From Burkholderia anthina (lineage in GTDB: Bacteria > Pseudomonadota > Gammaproteobacteria > Burkholderiales > Burkholderiaceae), in contig NZ_CM003768.1 in NCBI RefSeq assembly GCF_001547525.1, forward strand, positions 2,480,001 to 2,544,000: a stretch of 64,000 nucleotides of DNA, in the 5' to 3' direction. Under the pieces are notes generated by a model. It searched no databases, had not been told where the DNA came from, and was given only the letters and a program-made list of their open reading frames with translations. Made by a program: the position numbers and the translations under genes. Shown piece by piece: positions 30,710 to 39,986 of this stretch (position 1 is the first letter of the stretch; each line of letters opens with the position of its first letter).

Positions 30710-32164
30710 ATGAACGCCTTTGCAGCATCGACGGCGGTGCGCGAGATTCGTCGCGAGGCACTGCGAATCGACGGCGAGCGGATTCAGCGGGATGCGGTGA
30801 TCGACGTGCGCAACCCGTACGACGGCGCACTGGTCGGCACCGTGCCGAAGGCGACGCTCGACGACGTGCGCCGCGCATTCGCGGTCGCGCGTGCATACCG
30901 GCCGACGCTCACGCGCCACGATCGCGCGGCGATCCTGCGCCGCGCGGCCGACATCGTGCGCGCTCGCACCGCGGAGATCGCCGCGCTGATCACGGCCGAG
31001 GCCGGGTTGTGCATCAAGGATTCGACGTACGAAGCGGGCCGCGTGGCCGACGTGCTGACGTTCGGCGCCGGCGAAGTGCTGAAGGACGACGGGCAGATCT
31101 TCTCGTGCGATCTGACGCCACACGGCAAGAAGCGCCGCGTGTACACGCAGCGCGACCCGCTGCTCGGCGTGATTTCGGCGATCACGCCGTTCAACCACCC
31201 AATGAACCAGGTCGCGCACAAGGTCGTGCCGTCGGTCGCGACCAACAACCGGATCGTCGTGAAGCCGTCGGAGAAGGTGCCGCTGTCGTGCTGCCTGTTC
31301 GCGGACATCCTGTACGAAGCCGGCTTGCCGCCGCAGATGCTGCAGGTGATCACCGGCGACCCGAAGGACATTGCGGACGAATTGATCACGAACCCGGCGA
31401 TCGACCTGATCACGTTCACCGGCGGCGTGTCGATCGGCAAATCGATCGCCGCGCGGATGGGCTACCGGCGCGCGGTGCTCGAACTCGGCGGCAACGATCC
31501 GATCATCGTGATGGAAGACGCCGATCTCGACGAGGCGAGCACGCTCGCGGTGTCGGGCTCGTACAGGAATTCGGGGCAGCGCTGCACGGCGATCAAGCGG
31601 ATGCTCGTGCACGAGGCAGTGGCCGATCGCTTCACGGAACTCGTCGTCGAGAAGACGCGCGCATGGTCGTACGGCAATCCGTCCGATCCGTCGGTCGACA
31701 TGGGCACCGTGATCGACGAAGCGGCCGCGCAATTCTGCGAGCAGCAGGTGAACGACGCGATCGCACGCGGTGCGCGGCTGCTGGTCGGCAACGTGCGCGA
31801 CGGCGCGCTGTATTCGCCGACCGTCGTCGACCGCGTGACGCCCGACATGCCGCTGGTCAAGCATGAAACCTTCGGCCCGGTGTCGCCGATCCTGCGCTTT
31901 CGCGACATCGACGAAGCGATCCGGATGTCGAACAGCACCGACTACGCGCTGTCGTCGTCGGTGTGCACGAACCGCTTCGACCACATCACGCGCTTCATCA
32001 CCGAACTCGAAGTCGGCAGCGTGAACGTGCGCGAGGTGCCCGGCTATCGGCTCGAGCTGACGCCGTTCGGCGGCGTGAAGGATTCGGGGCTCGGATACAA
32101 GGAGGGGGTGCAGGAAGCGATGAAGAGCTTCACGAACACGAAGACGTATTCGTTGCCATGGTAA
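30710..32164 (+). CDS. phnY: Phosphonoacetaldehyde dehydrogenase
   Basis: This 484-aa member of the NAD(P)-dependent aldehyde dehydrogenase family has PFNHPMNQVAHKVVPSVATNN and the cofactor loop TFTGGVSIGKSIA. The general-base region is LELGGNDPIIV, and the catalytic cysteine lies in NSGQRCTAIKR. It oxidises phosphonoacetaldehyde to phosphonoacetate, the substrate of the hydrolase encoded just upstream, so both act in one operon. The ATG at 30710 has GGGGAGA eight bases before it; an ATG at 30680 overlapping the phnA stop would add ten residues. The symbol phnY follows usage for this dehydrogenase. Confidence 0.9.
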   Translation: MNAFAASTAVREIRREALRIDGERIQRDAVIDVRNPYDGALVGTVPKATLDDVRRAFAVARAYRPTLTRHDRAAILRRAADIVRARTAEIAALITAEAGLCIKDSTYEAGRVADVLTFGAGEVLKDDGQIFSCDLTPHGKKRRVYTQRDPLLGVISAITPFNHPMNQVAHKVVPSVATNNRIVVKPSEKVPLSCCLFADILYEAGLPPQMLQVITGDPKDIADELITNPAIDLITFTGGVSIGKSIAARMGYRRAVLELGGNDPIIVMEDADLDEASTLAVSGSYRNSGQRCTAIKRMLVHEAVADRFTELVVEKTRAWSYGNPSDPSVDMGTVIDEAAAQFCEQQVNDAIARGARLLVGNVRDGALYSPTVVDRVTPDMPLVKHETFGPVSPILRFRDIDEAIRMSNSTDYALSSSVCTNRFDHITRFITELEVGSVNVREVPGYRLELTPFGGVKDSGLGYKEGVQEAMKSFTNTKTYSLPW

Positions 32165-32344
32165 GCGACGTGTAAGCGGCCCGTGCCGGCATCGAGGTTG
32201 GCGTGGTCGTTATTCGATCGGCTCATATCGTTAGCCGATTTGCGTTTTTGCCGGGCCTTCCCGCATCGGTAGAATTCGCGGACCTCTCGAACGGCGCAGG
32301 CGTGCCGGCGGGATGATTCTCTCCAATCATTCGGGGTCCGCACC

Positions 32345-33127
32345 ATGAAATTCCTCCGCTCCATCCTGATCGTCGCGCTGCTGCAGGCCGCCGCGGCCAC
32401 CAGCGCGCTGGCTGCCGACGACCTGTCGCAGATCAAGTCGGCCGGCGTGTTCCGCATCGGTACCGAAGGCACCTACGCGCCGTTCACGTACCACGACGAG
32501 ACGGGCAAGCTGACGGGCTTCGACGTCGACATCGCGACCGCGATCGCGCAGCGTCTCGGCGTGAAGCCGCAGTTCGTCGAAGGCAAATGGGACGGGCTGA
32601 TCGCGGGCCTCGACGTGAACCGCTACGACGCGGTCGTGAACGAAGTGTCGATCACCGACGCGCGCAAGGCGAAATACGACTTCTCGACGCCGTACATCAC
32701 GTCGCATGCGGTGCTGATCGTGCGCGCGGACAACACGACGATCCGCTCGTTCGACGACCTGAAGGGCAAGAAATCCGCGAACACGCTGACCAGCAATTTC
32801 GGCAAGCTCGCGGCCGCGCACGGCGCCGACGTGGTGCCCGTGCAGGGCTTCAACGAATCGATCGACCTGCTGACGTCCGGACGCGTCGATGCGACGATCA
32901 ACGATTCGCTGTCGTACCTCGATTTCCGCAAGCACAAGCCCGACGCGAAACTGAAGATCGCGGCGACCGACACGAGCGGCGCGGGCGACGCGTCCGGCGT
33001 GCTGCTGCGCAAGGGCAGCCCCGCACTGGTGGCCGCGATCGACAAGGCGCTCGCGGACATCAAGGCGGACGGCACCTACGCGAAGATCTCGCAGAAGTAC
33101 TTCGGCCGCGACGTGTCGCAGCCGTGA
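32345..33127 (+). CDS. Amino-acid (cystine-type) ABC transporter substrate-binding protein
   Basis: This 260-aa periplasmic binding protein has a signal peptide ending ...ALAA before DDLSQIK. The sequence closely follows the FliY/TcyJ cystine-binding type: GTEGTYAPFTYHDETGKLTGFDVDIA, KWDGLIAGLDVNRYDAVVNEVSIT, ARKAKYDFSTPYI. It is the first gene of a three-gene importer with the permease and ATPase. Whether this importer serves phosphonate uptake is unproven; the 180-base gap after phnY suggests a separate transcript. Confidence 0.9.
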   Translation: MKFLRSILIVALLQAAAATSALAADDLSQIKSAGVFRIGTEGTYAPFTYHDETGKLTGFDVDIATAIAQRLGVKPQFVEGKWDGLIAGLDVNRYDAVVNEVSITDARKAKYDFSTPYITSHAVLIVRADNTTIRSFDDLKGKKSANTLTSNFGKLAAAHGADVVPVQGFNESIDLLTSGRVDATINDSLSYLDFRKHKPDAKLKIAATDTSGAGDASGVLLRKGSPALVAAIDKALADIKADGTYAKISQKYFGRDVSQP

Positions 33128-33141
33128 CGCGAGGCTGAACG

Positions 33142-33822
33142 ATGCCGGCCTGGCTGCACCTGATGGCGGAATCGCTGCGCCCCCTGCTCGTTGCAGGGCT
33201 CGTGTTTACGGTTCCGCTCACGCTCGCGTCGTTCGCGATCGGCCTGTTGCTCGCGTTCGGCGCAGCGCTCGCGCGGCTGTTCGGGCCGCGCTGGGCGCAG
33301 GCCGTCGTGCGTTTCTATATCTGGCTGTTCCGTGGCTCGCCGTTGCTCGTGCAGTTGTTCGTGATCTTCTACGGGCTACCGAGCGTCGGCATCGTGCTCG
33401 ATCCGCTGACGGCCGCCGTGATCGGCTTCTCGCTGAACGTCGGCGCGTACAACGCGGAAGTGATTCGCGGCGTGATCGAATCGATCCCGAAGGGGCAATG
33501 GGAGGCCGCGTACTCGATGTCGATGACGCGCGCGCAGGCGCTGCGCCGCGCGATCCTGCCGCAGGCCGCGCGCGTCGCGCTGCCCGCGCTGTCGAATTCG
33601 TTCATTTCGCTCGTGAAGGACACGTCGCTTGCTGCCGTGCTGACGGTGCCCGAGATCTTCCAGGCCGCGCAGCGCATCGCGGCCGTGACCTACGAGCCGC
33701 TGATTCTCTATACCGAAGCCGCGCTGATCTATCTGCTGTTCAGCTCGGTGCTGTCCACGCTGCAACGTCGCCTCGAAACCCGCTTCGGCCGGCATGCGCT
33801 GTTCCACGCGGAGTTGCGATGA
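33142..33822 (+). CDS. Amino-acid ABC transporter permease
   Basis: This is a 226-aa HisM-type permease with about five membrane helices. Residues 14-210 carry the family features FYIWLFRGSPLLVQLFVIFYGLPS and the EAA loop YNAEVIRGVIESIPKGQWEAAYSMSMT. It probably forms a homodimeric channel for the substrate delivered by the upstream binding protein. Its stop overlaps the ATPase start (ATGA). Confidence 0.93.
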   Translation: MPAWLHLMAESLRPLLVAGLVFTVPLTLASFAIGLLLAFGAALARLFGPRWAQAVVRFYIWLFRGSPLLVQLFVIFYGLPSVGIVLDPLTAAVIGFSLNVGAYNAEVIRGVIESIPKGQWEAAYSMSMTRAQALRRAILPQAARVALPALSNSFISLVKDTSLAAVLTVPEIFQAAQRIAAVTYEPLILYTEAALIYLLFSSVLSTLQRRLETRFGRHALFHAELR

Positions 33823-34577
33823 TCCGTCTCGAGCGCATCGACAAGTCGTTTGGCTCGCATCGCGTGTTGAGCGGAATCGACCTCGCATTGCAGCCGGGGA
33901 GCGTAACGGCGCTGATCGGCCCGTCCGGCAGCGGCAAGAGCACGCTGCTGCGCTGCGTGAACCTGCTCGAAGTGCCGGAGGCGGGCGCGCTCGCGGTCGG
34001 CGATGCGCGCATCGCATTCGTGCCGGGGCGCCGGCCGTCGCGCGACGCGGTGTTCGCGGTGCGCAGGCAGACCGGCATGGTGTTCCAGAACTTCCAGTTG
34101 TTTCCGCACCTGAGCGTCGTGCAGAACGTGATGGAGGGGCTCGTGACCGTGCAGCGCTGGCCGCGCGAGCAGGCGCGCCAGCGGGCGCTCGCGCTGCTCG
34201 ACAAGGTGGGCATCGCGGGTAAGGCCGACGCATGGCCGGCCACGCTATCGGGCGGACAGCAGCAGCGCGTGGCGATCGCGCGCGCGCTTGCGCCGTCTCC
34301 GCAGGTGCTGCTGTGCGACGAGCCGACGTCGGCGCTCGATCCGGAGCTGTCCGTCGAAGTGGTCGAGGTGCTGCGCCAGCTCGCGCGGGAAGGCACGACG
34401 ATGCTGATGGCCACGCACGACCTGCGCCTGGCCGCGTCGATCGCGCACGATGCGGTGTTCCTCGCCGATGGCCGCATCGTCGAAGCCGGCGCGTCGCGCG
34501 ACCTGTTCGGCCGGCCGCGCGACCCGCGCACCGCGAAGTTCGTCGCGACGCTCGCGCAAGGCGTGCCGGTGTTCTGA
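33819..34577 (+). CDS. Amino-acid ABC transporter ATP-binding protein
   Basis: This 252-aa ATPase has Walker A GPSGSGKST (about residue 35), a Q-loop FQNFQLFPHLSVVQNVM, the ABC signature LSGGQQQRVAIARAL, Walker B LLCDEPTSALDPE and the H-loop ATHDLR. Its ATG overlaps the permease stop, giving a compact SBP-permease-ATPase operon. The protein is shaped like the YecC/TcyN or GlnQ subfamily. Confidence 0.94.
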   Translation: MIRLERIDKSFGSHRVLSGIDLALQPGSVTALIGPSGSGKSTLLRCVNLLEVPEAGALAVGDARIAFVPGRRPSRDAVFAVRRQTGMVFQNFQLFPHLSVVQNVMEGLVTVQRWPREQARQRALALLDKVGIAGKADAWPATLSGGQQQRVAIARALAPSPQVLLCDEPTSALDPELSVEVVEVLRQLAREGTTMLMATHDLRLAASIAHDAVFLADGRIVEAGASRDLFGRPRDPRTAKFVATLAQGVPVF

Positions 34578-34602
34578 CGACGCGGCGCGAGATGGCTGGC
34601 GG

Positions 34603-35418
34603 TCAGCGTGGCGCGTGCGCGTCGAGCACCGCGGCGACGATCGCCTCCGGCGCATCTTCCTGAACCAGATGGCCCGCGTGCGGGACGCGGATCAGCTTGC
34701 CGTTCGCGACGCGATCGGCGAGCGCCTGCCCTTGCTCGAGCGGAATCCATGCGTCGTCCTCGCCCCACACGATGCGCACCGGAAAGTCCGGCGGCGCGTA
34801 GCGGGCTTCCGCTTCCTCGATGTAGCGCTGGCGCATCTGCGCGATCTGACGGTAGAACGCGGCCTGGCCGGCCGGCGTGAGCCACGGTGCACGGTAGATC
34901 GACAGTGCTTCGTCGCTCAGCGGTCGTGCGACCGCCTGGCCGATATAGGCCGACACGAGCGCATGGTGCGCGTACGCGGGCAGGCCGGTGAACGCGGTTT
35001 CGTGCTGCGCGACGTGACGCACGAACGGCGACCCTTGCGGCGCGATCGCGACCGGGTTCACGAGCGTGAGATCCGCATACGCGATGCCGTCGAGGAAGTG
35101 CGCGCGCAGCACCGTGGCGCCGCCGTAGTCGTGCGCGAGCACACGCGGCCGCGCGAGTGTCCATTCGTTCAGCAGTGCGCCGAACAGCGCGTTCTGGCGG
35201 CCGAGCGACACGTCCGCGTCCGGCATGTCGGACTGGCCATAGCCGAGCAGGTCGTAGAAATACACGCGATGGCGCCGCGCGAGCCACGGCGCGATCCGGC
35301 GCCATACCTGCGACGAAAACGGCGTGCCGTGCACGAGCACGAGCGGCGGGCCTTCGCCGAGCGTGCCCCATGCAATCCGGTGGCCTTCGAAATCGAAGCG
35401 GTTCGGAAGTTCGAGCAT
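34603..35418 (-). CDS. Alpha/beta hydrolase with Asp nucleophile
   Basis: This 271-aa alpha/beta-fold enzyme has the oxyanion region LVLVHGTPFSSQVW. The nucleophile elbow is LAHDYGGATV, with Asp rather than Ser, which points to the epoxide-hydrolase/haloalkane-dehalogenase branch. An acid lies in WGEDDAWIP and the catalytic His in PHAGHLVQED. The substrate is unknown. It is divergent from a CGNR-type regulator with a palindrome between, suggesting repression by that regulator. Confidence 0.85.
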   Translation of the reverse strand: MLELPNRFDFEGHRIAWGTLGEGPPLVLVHGTPFSSQVWRRIAPWLARRHRVYFYDLLGYGQSDMPDADVSLGRQNALFGALLNEWTLARPRVLAHDYGGATVLRAHFLDGIAYADLTLVNPVAIAPQGSPFVRHVAQHETAFTGLPAYAHHALVSAYIGQAVARPLSDEALSIYRAPWLTPAGQAAFYRQIAQMRQRYIEEAEARYAPPDFPVRIVWGEDDAWIPLEQGQALADRVANGKLIRVPHAGHLVQEDAPEAIVAAVLDAHAPR

Positions 35419-35432
35419 CGGCTTCTCCGTGC

Positions 35433-35459
35433 TAACCTGTTTTGGTTGTTAACAGGTTA
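35433..35459. promoter_or_regulatory. 27-bp palindromic operator between the hydrolase and CGNR genes
   Basis: TAACCTGTT (35433-35441) and AACAGGTTA (35451-35459) form a perfect 9-bp inverted repeat with a 9-base spacer, 15 bases before the hydrolase start and 41 before the regulator start. It is a good candidate binding site for the neighbouring regulator. Confidence 0.65.
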
Positions 35460-35499
35460 CGCCGGATTTTCCGGATATGAAACCGATAGGTGAAAATAA

Positions 35500-36114
35500 A
35501 TGGTTACTCGATCCGACCCGGCGCGGCACGGGCACGAATGGCGCGCGGCCGATTTCGTCGGCGGCCATCCGGCGCTCGACTTCCTCAACACGGTGGCCGA
35601 CACGGGCAAGACGCGCGACGAGGACAAACTCGTCGACTGGCCGGCCGTGCGTGCGTGGGCCGGGAAAGCGGGGTTGCTGGCGCCCGACGATCTGGCGCGG
35701 CTGCTGCGTCATCCGCGCCAGGATGGCCCCGACGAACTGGCGGCGCTGCACCGCTTTCGCGACGATGCGTACGCCGCGATCGTGCATCTGACGGCCGCGG
35801 GCGGCGGCAGCGCGGGCGCGCGCGCTGCCGACCGGCTCGCGGTGGCGATCCGCGAGGCGATCGGGCGGAGTGCGTTCGATGCGGTTGGCGGCCGCTTCGC
35901 GTGGCGACCCGACGCGCGCGCTGCGTCGCGCTGGATCGATGCGGCTGCGCTCGGTTTCGAGGATCTGATGCGCAGCGACGATTTCGCGCGCGTCCGGCAA
36001 TGCGGCCGGTGTACGTGGTTCTTCGTCGATCGCGGCCGCGGCGTCGGGCGGCGGTGGTGCGACATGCGCACGTGCGGGAACCGCGCGAAGGTGGAGGCGT
36101 TCAGGGAGCGGTGA
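35500..36114 (+). CDS. CGNR zinc-finger transcriptional regulator
   Basis: This 204-aa protein has an N-terminal ABATE-type stress/ligand region (FVGGHPALDFLNTVADTG at residues ~18-36) and a C-terminal CGNR zinc finger: residues ~165-200 with CGRCTWFFVD and WCDMRTCGNRAKVEAFR. CGNR proteins are thought to be DNA-binding stress regulators. It probably controls the divergent hydrolase gene and itself through the palindrome at 35433-35459. Confidence 0.88.
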   Translation: MVTRSDPARHGHEWRAADFVGGHPALDFLNTVADTGKTRDEDKLVDWPAVRAWAGKAGLLAPDDLARLLRHPRQDGPDELAALHRFRDDAYAAIVHLTAAGGGSAGARAADRLAVAIREAIGRSAFDAVGGRFAWRPDARAASRWIDAAALGFEDLMRSDDFARVRQCGRCTWFFVDRGRGVGRRWCDMRTCGNRAKVEAFRER

Positions 36115-36150
36115 CGCGCGCGGCGCGGCGGTTGCCGCACCGCGCGTGGG

Positions 36151-37203
36151 TCAGCGAGCGGCCTCGGCTTCGTGCGGCCGATAGTCGGGCCATAACGTCG
36201 CGGCGGCGAACAGCCCGGCCGCCAGGAACGGCGCACCGATCGCGAACAGGATGGCCGTGAGGCCCCAGCGATCCCAGAAGCGGTCGACGAGCGCACGCTC
36301 GGGCGTGACGGGATCGTACAGCACGTCGACCGCATCGCCTTTGTGGAGGCCCGGCGGCGACGACGCCGAGCCCTGGGCGAATGTGATCAGCCGCCCGCTG
36401 TCGGTCGTGAATGCGACGATGGCCGAATACAGCGACGTGCGCGACCGCGACGGCCGTCCGTTTTTCGCGATCTCGACCACATGGCCGGTCGAACGCGCAT
36501 AGTGGTGGACGATTTGCCATTGACGCAGCCCGGCCGCGCCGGCGCCGGCGAGGAAACCCGTGCCGATCGCGATCGGAATCAGCGCGATCGCGACATCCCA
36601 GCGGCGCCGTGCCGGCTTGCGTTCGACGTGGCGCAGCGCCGGGCCCGACTGCCGGCGGCGTCGCTCGCCCGCGAGCAGCAGGCCGCCGATTGCGAACGAC
36701 GCGACGGCGAGCAGCGCCGGCACGGCCACCGGAAGCCAGCGTTGCGCAAAATCGTCGATCAGCGCGGGGCGCTCCGGGTGGTCGGGGTCGAGCAGGATGT
36801 CGACGTTCTCGCCGATGTCGTACGCGGGCACCGCGGATGCAGTATTGCCGGCGACTTCGCGGCGCCGGCCGTCGTTCGCGAGGTACGCGACGATCGGCCG
36901 GTACGCGCGCATTGCATCGCTGTCCTGGACGATGCGCACGACCGTGCCCGGCGCGCGGACCAGGCGGTCGGGTTCCCGGCCGGCCGTGACGGCGAGCACG
37001 CCGGCCAGCACGAACAGCACGACACCGATCATCAGTGCGACCAGCGCGTCCTTACCCGGCATGACGCGATCCGGTTCGGGCGTCGCGCGGATCGGGGCCG
37101 GCCCGGGTGAGCGGCCCATCGCGACGGACAGGCCGATATCGGCGCAACCATGCCCTCTGAATGGTCGCGTCTCGTTCACATGCTTCCATGTCTGACGTCC
37201 CAT
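36151..37203 (-). CDS. Membrane protein with two DUF3592 domains
   Basis: This 350-aa protein is a tandem duplication. Residues ~50-180 contain one membrane helix (ALVALMIGVVLFVLAGVLAV), an extracytoplasmic DUF3592 domain ending VDILLDPDHPERP, and a second helix. Residues ~200-335 repeat the plan with GHVVEIAKNG and VDVLYDPVTPERALVDRF. Its function is unknown. The start is uncertain; ATG codons at 37203, 37119 and 37062 (MPGKDALV) are all possible, the last giving a simple N-terminal helix. Confidence 0.75.
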   Translation of the reverse strand: MGRQTWKHVNETRPFRGHGCADIGLSVAMGRSPGPAPIRATPEPDRVMPGKDALVALMIGVVLFVLAGVLAVTAGREPDRLVRAPGTVVRIVQDSDAMRAYRPIVAYLANDGRRREVAGNTASAVPAYDIGENVDILLDPDHPERPALIDDFAQRWLPVAVPALLAVASFAIGGLLLAGERRRRQSGPALRHVERKPARRRWDVAIALIPIAIGTGFLAGAGAAGLRQWQIVHHYARSTGHVVEIAKNGRPSRSRTSLYSAIVAFTTDSGRLITFAQGSASSPPGLHKGDAVDVLYDPVTPERALVDRFWDRWGLTAILFAIGAPFLAAGLFAAATLWPDYRPHEAEAAR

Positions 37204-37338
37204 GTTCTCTCAGTGCCGGCGGGCAAATGACGAACCCCGCGCCGGTCGTGTGATATTTATCGGACGATTCTAGCGGAAACGATGCGCGACGGGCGTGCGG
37301 CGGCGTACCGCGAAAGGCGCGCGGCGCGCCAAAACGGA

Positions 37339-37370
37339 AAAGGCCGGTCAGCTTTCGCTGACCGGCCTTT
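37339..37370 (-). terminator. Terminator after tRNA-Lys
   Basis: AAGGCCGGTCAGC and GCTGACCGGCCTT form a long perfect stem around TTTC. On the minus strand it is followed by TTCCGTTTT, just past the tRNA 3' end. Confidence 0.8.
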
Positions 37371-37378
37371 GAAATTCC

Positions 37379-37454
37379 TGGTGGGGCGTGAGTGACTCGA
37401 ACACTCGACCTACGGATTAAGAGTCCGCTGCTCTACCAACTGAGCTAACGCCCC
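37379..37454 (-). tRNA. tRNA-Lys (anticodon CUU)
   Basis: The minus strand reads a complete 76-nt tRNA: acceptor GGGGCGU pairing with the 3' end and CCA encoded. The D-loop is AGCTCAGTTGGTAGAG, the anticodon loop CTCTTAA gives CUU, and the T-arm is GTTCGAGTC. A rho-independent terminator follows it. Confidence 0.95.
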
Positions 37455-37644
37455 CAACAGAAGAAAGATTATGCCGGGGTTTTCGGGACATGGCAAGCCT
37501 TTTCTGCGAATTTCCCGAAAATATTTCGTCACGCCGGCGACGGTTGCCGGCGCGGTAACGAGCGGTCGCAGTTTGCGCGCTCCCGGTATGATGACGCCAC
37601 ACGCGTTGCGCGACGGTCGCGCAACGTTTTCTGGACATTCGAAG

Positions 37645-38049
37645 ATGGACGAAAACGCAGTCCGCGAATTGCTGGATCGCCTGCTTGCCCCGTGGGTCCG
37701 CTCGCTGGGTCTGGTCCCCGTGTCGATCGGCGACGACAGCGTCACGTTGCGCCTGCCGTTTTCCGGCGAGTTCCGCCATTCGGGCGGCGTGATCTGCGGC
37801 CAGGTGTTCACCGCGGCCGCCGACACCGCGATGGTGGTCGCGATCTCGGCTGCGCTCGGCGAATTCCGGCCGATGACGACGGTGTCGCTGAACACGAACT
37901 TCATGCGTCCCGTGCGCAAGGGCGACGTGCTCGTCACCGCGCGCGTGCTGCGGATGGGTCGCAACCTCGTGTTCGGCGAAGTCGAGCTGTTCGACGAGGA
38001 CGGCAAGATGGCCGTCCACGCGACGTCGACCTACGCGCTCGTCAGCTGA
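37645..38049 (+). CDS. PaaI-type hotdog-fold thioesterase
   Basis: This 134-aa protein has the PaaI family features GEFRHSGGVICGQVFTAAADTAM and MTTVSLNTNFMRPVRKGDVLVTARVLRMGRNLVFGEVELF, typical of acyl-CoA thioesterases with a hotdog fold acting as tetramers. The ATG at 37645 (MDENAVREL) gives the normal family length. It stands eight bases before a patatin-like gene, so they probably form a small lipid-turnover operon; substrates are unknown. Confidence 0.9.
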   Translation: MDENAVRELLDRLLAPWVRSLGLVPVSIGDDSVTLRLPFSGEFRHSGGVICGQVFTAAADTAMVVAISAALGEFRPMTTVSLNTNFMRPVRKGDVLVTARVLRMGRNLVFGEVELFDEDGKMAVHATSTYALVS

Positions 38050-38057
38050 GCGGCGCG

Positions 38058-38924
38058 ATGTTCGACCAGATCGTCTTTGCGGGCGGCGGCAATCGCTGCT
38101 GGTGGCAGGCCGGCTTCTGGGACGTCGCGCAGCCGGCCCTCGGCCTGCGCCCGCGCGTGATCACCGGCATCTCGGCCGGCGCGGCGACCGCCTGCATGCT
38201 GTATACACGCGACGCCGCATGGGTGATGCGCTATTACGAGGAGGCGCTGCGCCACAACCGGAAGAATGCGTACTGGGGCAACCTGTTCGGGCGTGAGCCG
38301 GTGTTTCCGCATTACCGGATCTATCGTCAGGCGCTGCTCGACATCTACGGCGAACCGTTCGCGAAGCTCGCCGCGGCGCCGGAAATCCGCATCGGCGTGT
38401 CGCACGTGCCGCGCTGGCTCGGCGCGCGCAGCGCGGTCGCGGCCGGCCTCGTCGCGTACAACATCGAGAAGTACGTGCGCAAGACGCTGCACCCGACGCT
38501 CGGGCGCACGCTCGGCTTTCGGCCCGAATTCGTGCGCGCGCAGGCCTGCGCGCACGTCGACGAACTCGCCGACCTGATCCTGCAGTCGTCCTGCACGCCG
38601 CCGTTCACGCCGGTGCTGCGGCGCGGCGGTCGGCCGGTGCTCGACGGCGGGATGGTCGACAACGTGCCGGTCGATGCGCTCGATCCGTCTCCGGGCGACG
38701 TGCTGGTGCTCGTCACGCGGCTGTATCCGCGTCCGCAGATGTTCACGGTCGCGCATGGCGACCAGCGGCGGCTGTACGTGCAGCCGTCGAGCAAGGTGCC
38801 GATTTCGAGCTGGGATTACACGAGCCCGTCGCAGATGCGGCATGCGTACGATCTCGGGCGGCGCGACGGCGAGCACTTCCTCACGCGCGTCGACGCGATG
38901 ACGGGCGGCCGCGTGGCCGCCTGA
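38058..38924 (+). CDS. Patatin-like phospholipase
   Basis: This 288-aa member of the patatin family has the oxyanion loop FAGGGNRCWW, the nucleophile motif GISAGAA (GXSXG) and the dyad Asp in DGGMVDNVP. It is predicted to hydrolyse acyl esters of phospholipids. There is no signal peptide, so it is cytosolic or membrane-associated. It lies eight bases after the thioesterase gene. Confidence 0.9.
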   Translation: MFDQIVFAGGGNRCWWQAGFWDVAQPALGLRPRVITGISAGAATACMLYTRDAAWVMRYYEEALRHNRKNAYWGNLFGREPVFPHYRIYRQALLDIYGEPFAKLAAAPEIRIGVSHVPRWLGARSAVAAGLVAYNIEKYVRKTLHPTLGRTLGFRPEFVRAQACAHVDELADLILQSSCTPPFTPVLRRGGRPVLDGGMVDNVPVDALDPSPGDVLVLVTRLYPRPQMFTVAHGDQRRLYVQPSSKVPISSWDYTSPSQMRHAYDLGRRDGEHFLTRVDAMTGGRVAA

Positions 38925-38972
38925 CGGCAGGAATCGGGCAACGGGGCCACGCGACGCGCGCGGCCCGCGCGG

Positions 38973-39986
38973 TCAGCGCTTGCGGATCGGCGTCAGCGCT
39001 TCGGGGTTGGCGACGCTCGACATGTCGCCGTCGTCGAACGCGAGAATGTTGCGGAATGCGGCACTGAAATACAGTTCGTAGCTTTCGCGTTCGACGTAGC
39101 CGATGTGCGGCGTGCAGATCACGTTTTCCATCCGCAGCAGGCTGTAGCCCTGCAGGATCGGCTCGCTTTCGAACACGTCGATCGCGACCATCCCCGGCCG
39201 GTTGTGCGACAGCGCGTTGACGAGCGCGTTTTCCTCGAGCAGCTCGGCGCGGCTCGTGTTGACGAGCAGCGACGTCGGCTTCATCCGCATCAGGTCTTCC
39301 TGCTTCACGATCCCGCGCGTGTCGTCGTGCAGGCGCAGATGCAGCGACAGCACGTCGCTTTGCTCGAACAGCGCTTCGCGGCTCTCGGCGGCCGTGTAGC
39401 CGTCGGCGCGCGCGGCCTCGAGCGAATGCTCGCGGCCCCAGATCAGCACGTTCATCCCGAACGCCTTGCCGTAACCGGCGACGAGCCGGCCGATCTTGCC
39501 GTAGCCCCAGATGCCGAGCGTCTGGCCGCGCAGCACCTGGCCGAGGCCGAAGTTCGGCGGCAGCGCCGACGTCTTCAGGCCCGACTGCTGCCAGGCGCCC
39601 TGCTTCAGGTTCGCGACGTACTGCGGAATGCGGCGCTGGGCGGCCATCACGAGCGCCCAGGTCAGCTCGGCCGGCGCGACGGGCGAACCGGTGCCTTCGA
39701 GCACCGCGATGCCGCGGTCGGTACACGCGTCGAGATCGATGTGGCTCGACACGCGGCCGGTCTGGCTGATCATGCGCAGGTTCGGCAGCTTCGAGAGCAA
39801 CTGCGAGGTAATCGGGGTCCGTTCACGAATCAGCACGAGCGCTTCGACTTCCGCCAGACGGCTGGCGAGCTGTCCCAGGCCGCGCACCGTATTGTTGAAG
39901 ACCTTTACGTCGTGGCCGGCGAGCATCTCGAAGCAGTTCAGTTTGCGGACGGCGTCCTGGTAGTCGTCGAGGATGGCAATTTTCAT
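38973..39986 (-). CDS. D-2-hydroxyacid dehydrogenase family protein
   Basis: This 337-aa NAD-dependent oxidoreductase has a nucleotide-binding loop LGIWGYGKIGRLVAGYG, catalytic Arg in NTSRAELLEE, Glu in VFESEPI and His in CTPHIGYVERE. The substrate could be a 2-keto acid such as hydroxypyruvate or phosphoglycerate; the sequence does not decide. The ATG at 39986 (MKIAILDDYQD) is the conserved start. It is divergent from a LysR regulator. Confidence 0.9.
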   Translation of the reverse strand: MKIAILDDYQDAVRKLNCFEMLAGHDVKVFNNTVRGLGQLASRLAEVEALVLIRERTPITSQLLSKLPNLRMISQTGRVSSHIDLDACTDRGIAVLEGTGSPVAPAELTWALVMAAQRRIPQYVANLKQGAWQQSGLKTSALPPNFGLGQVLRGQTLGIWGYGKIGRLVAGYGKAFGMNVLIWGREHSLEAARADGYTAAESREALFEQSDVLSLHLRLHDDTRGIVKQEDLMRMKPTSLLVNTSRAELLEENALVNALSHNRPGMVAIDVFESEPILQGYSLLRMENVICTPHIGYVERESYELYFSAAFRNILAFDDGDMSSVANPEALTPIRKR

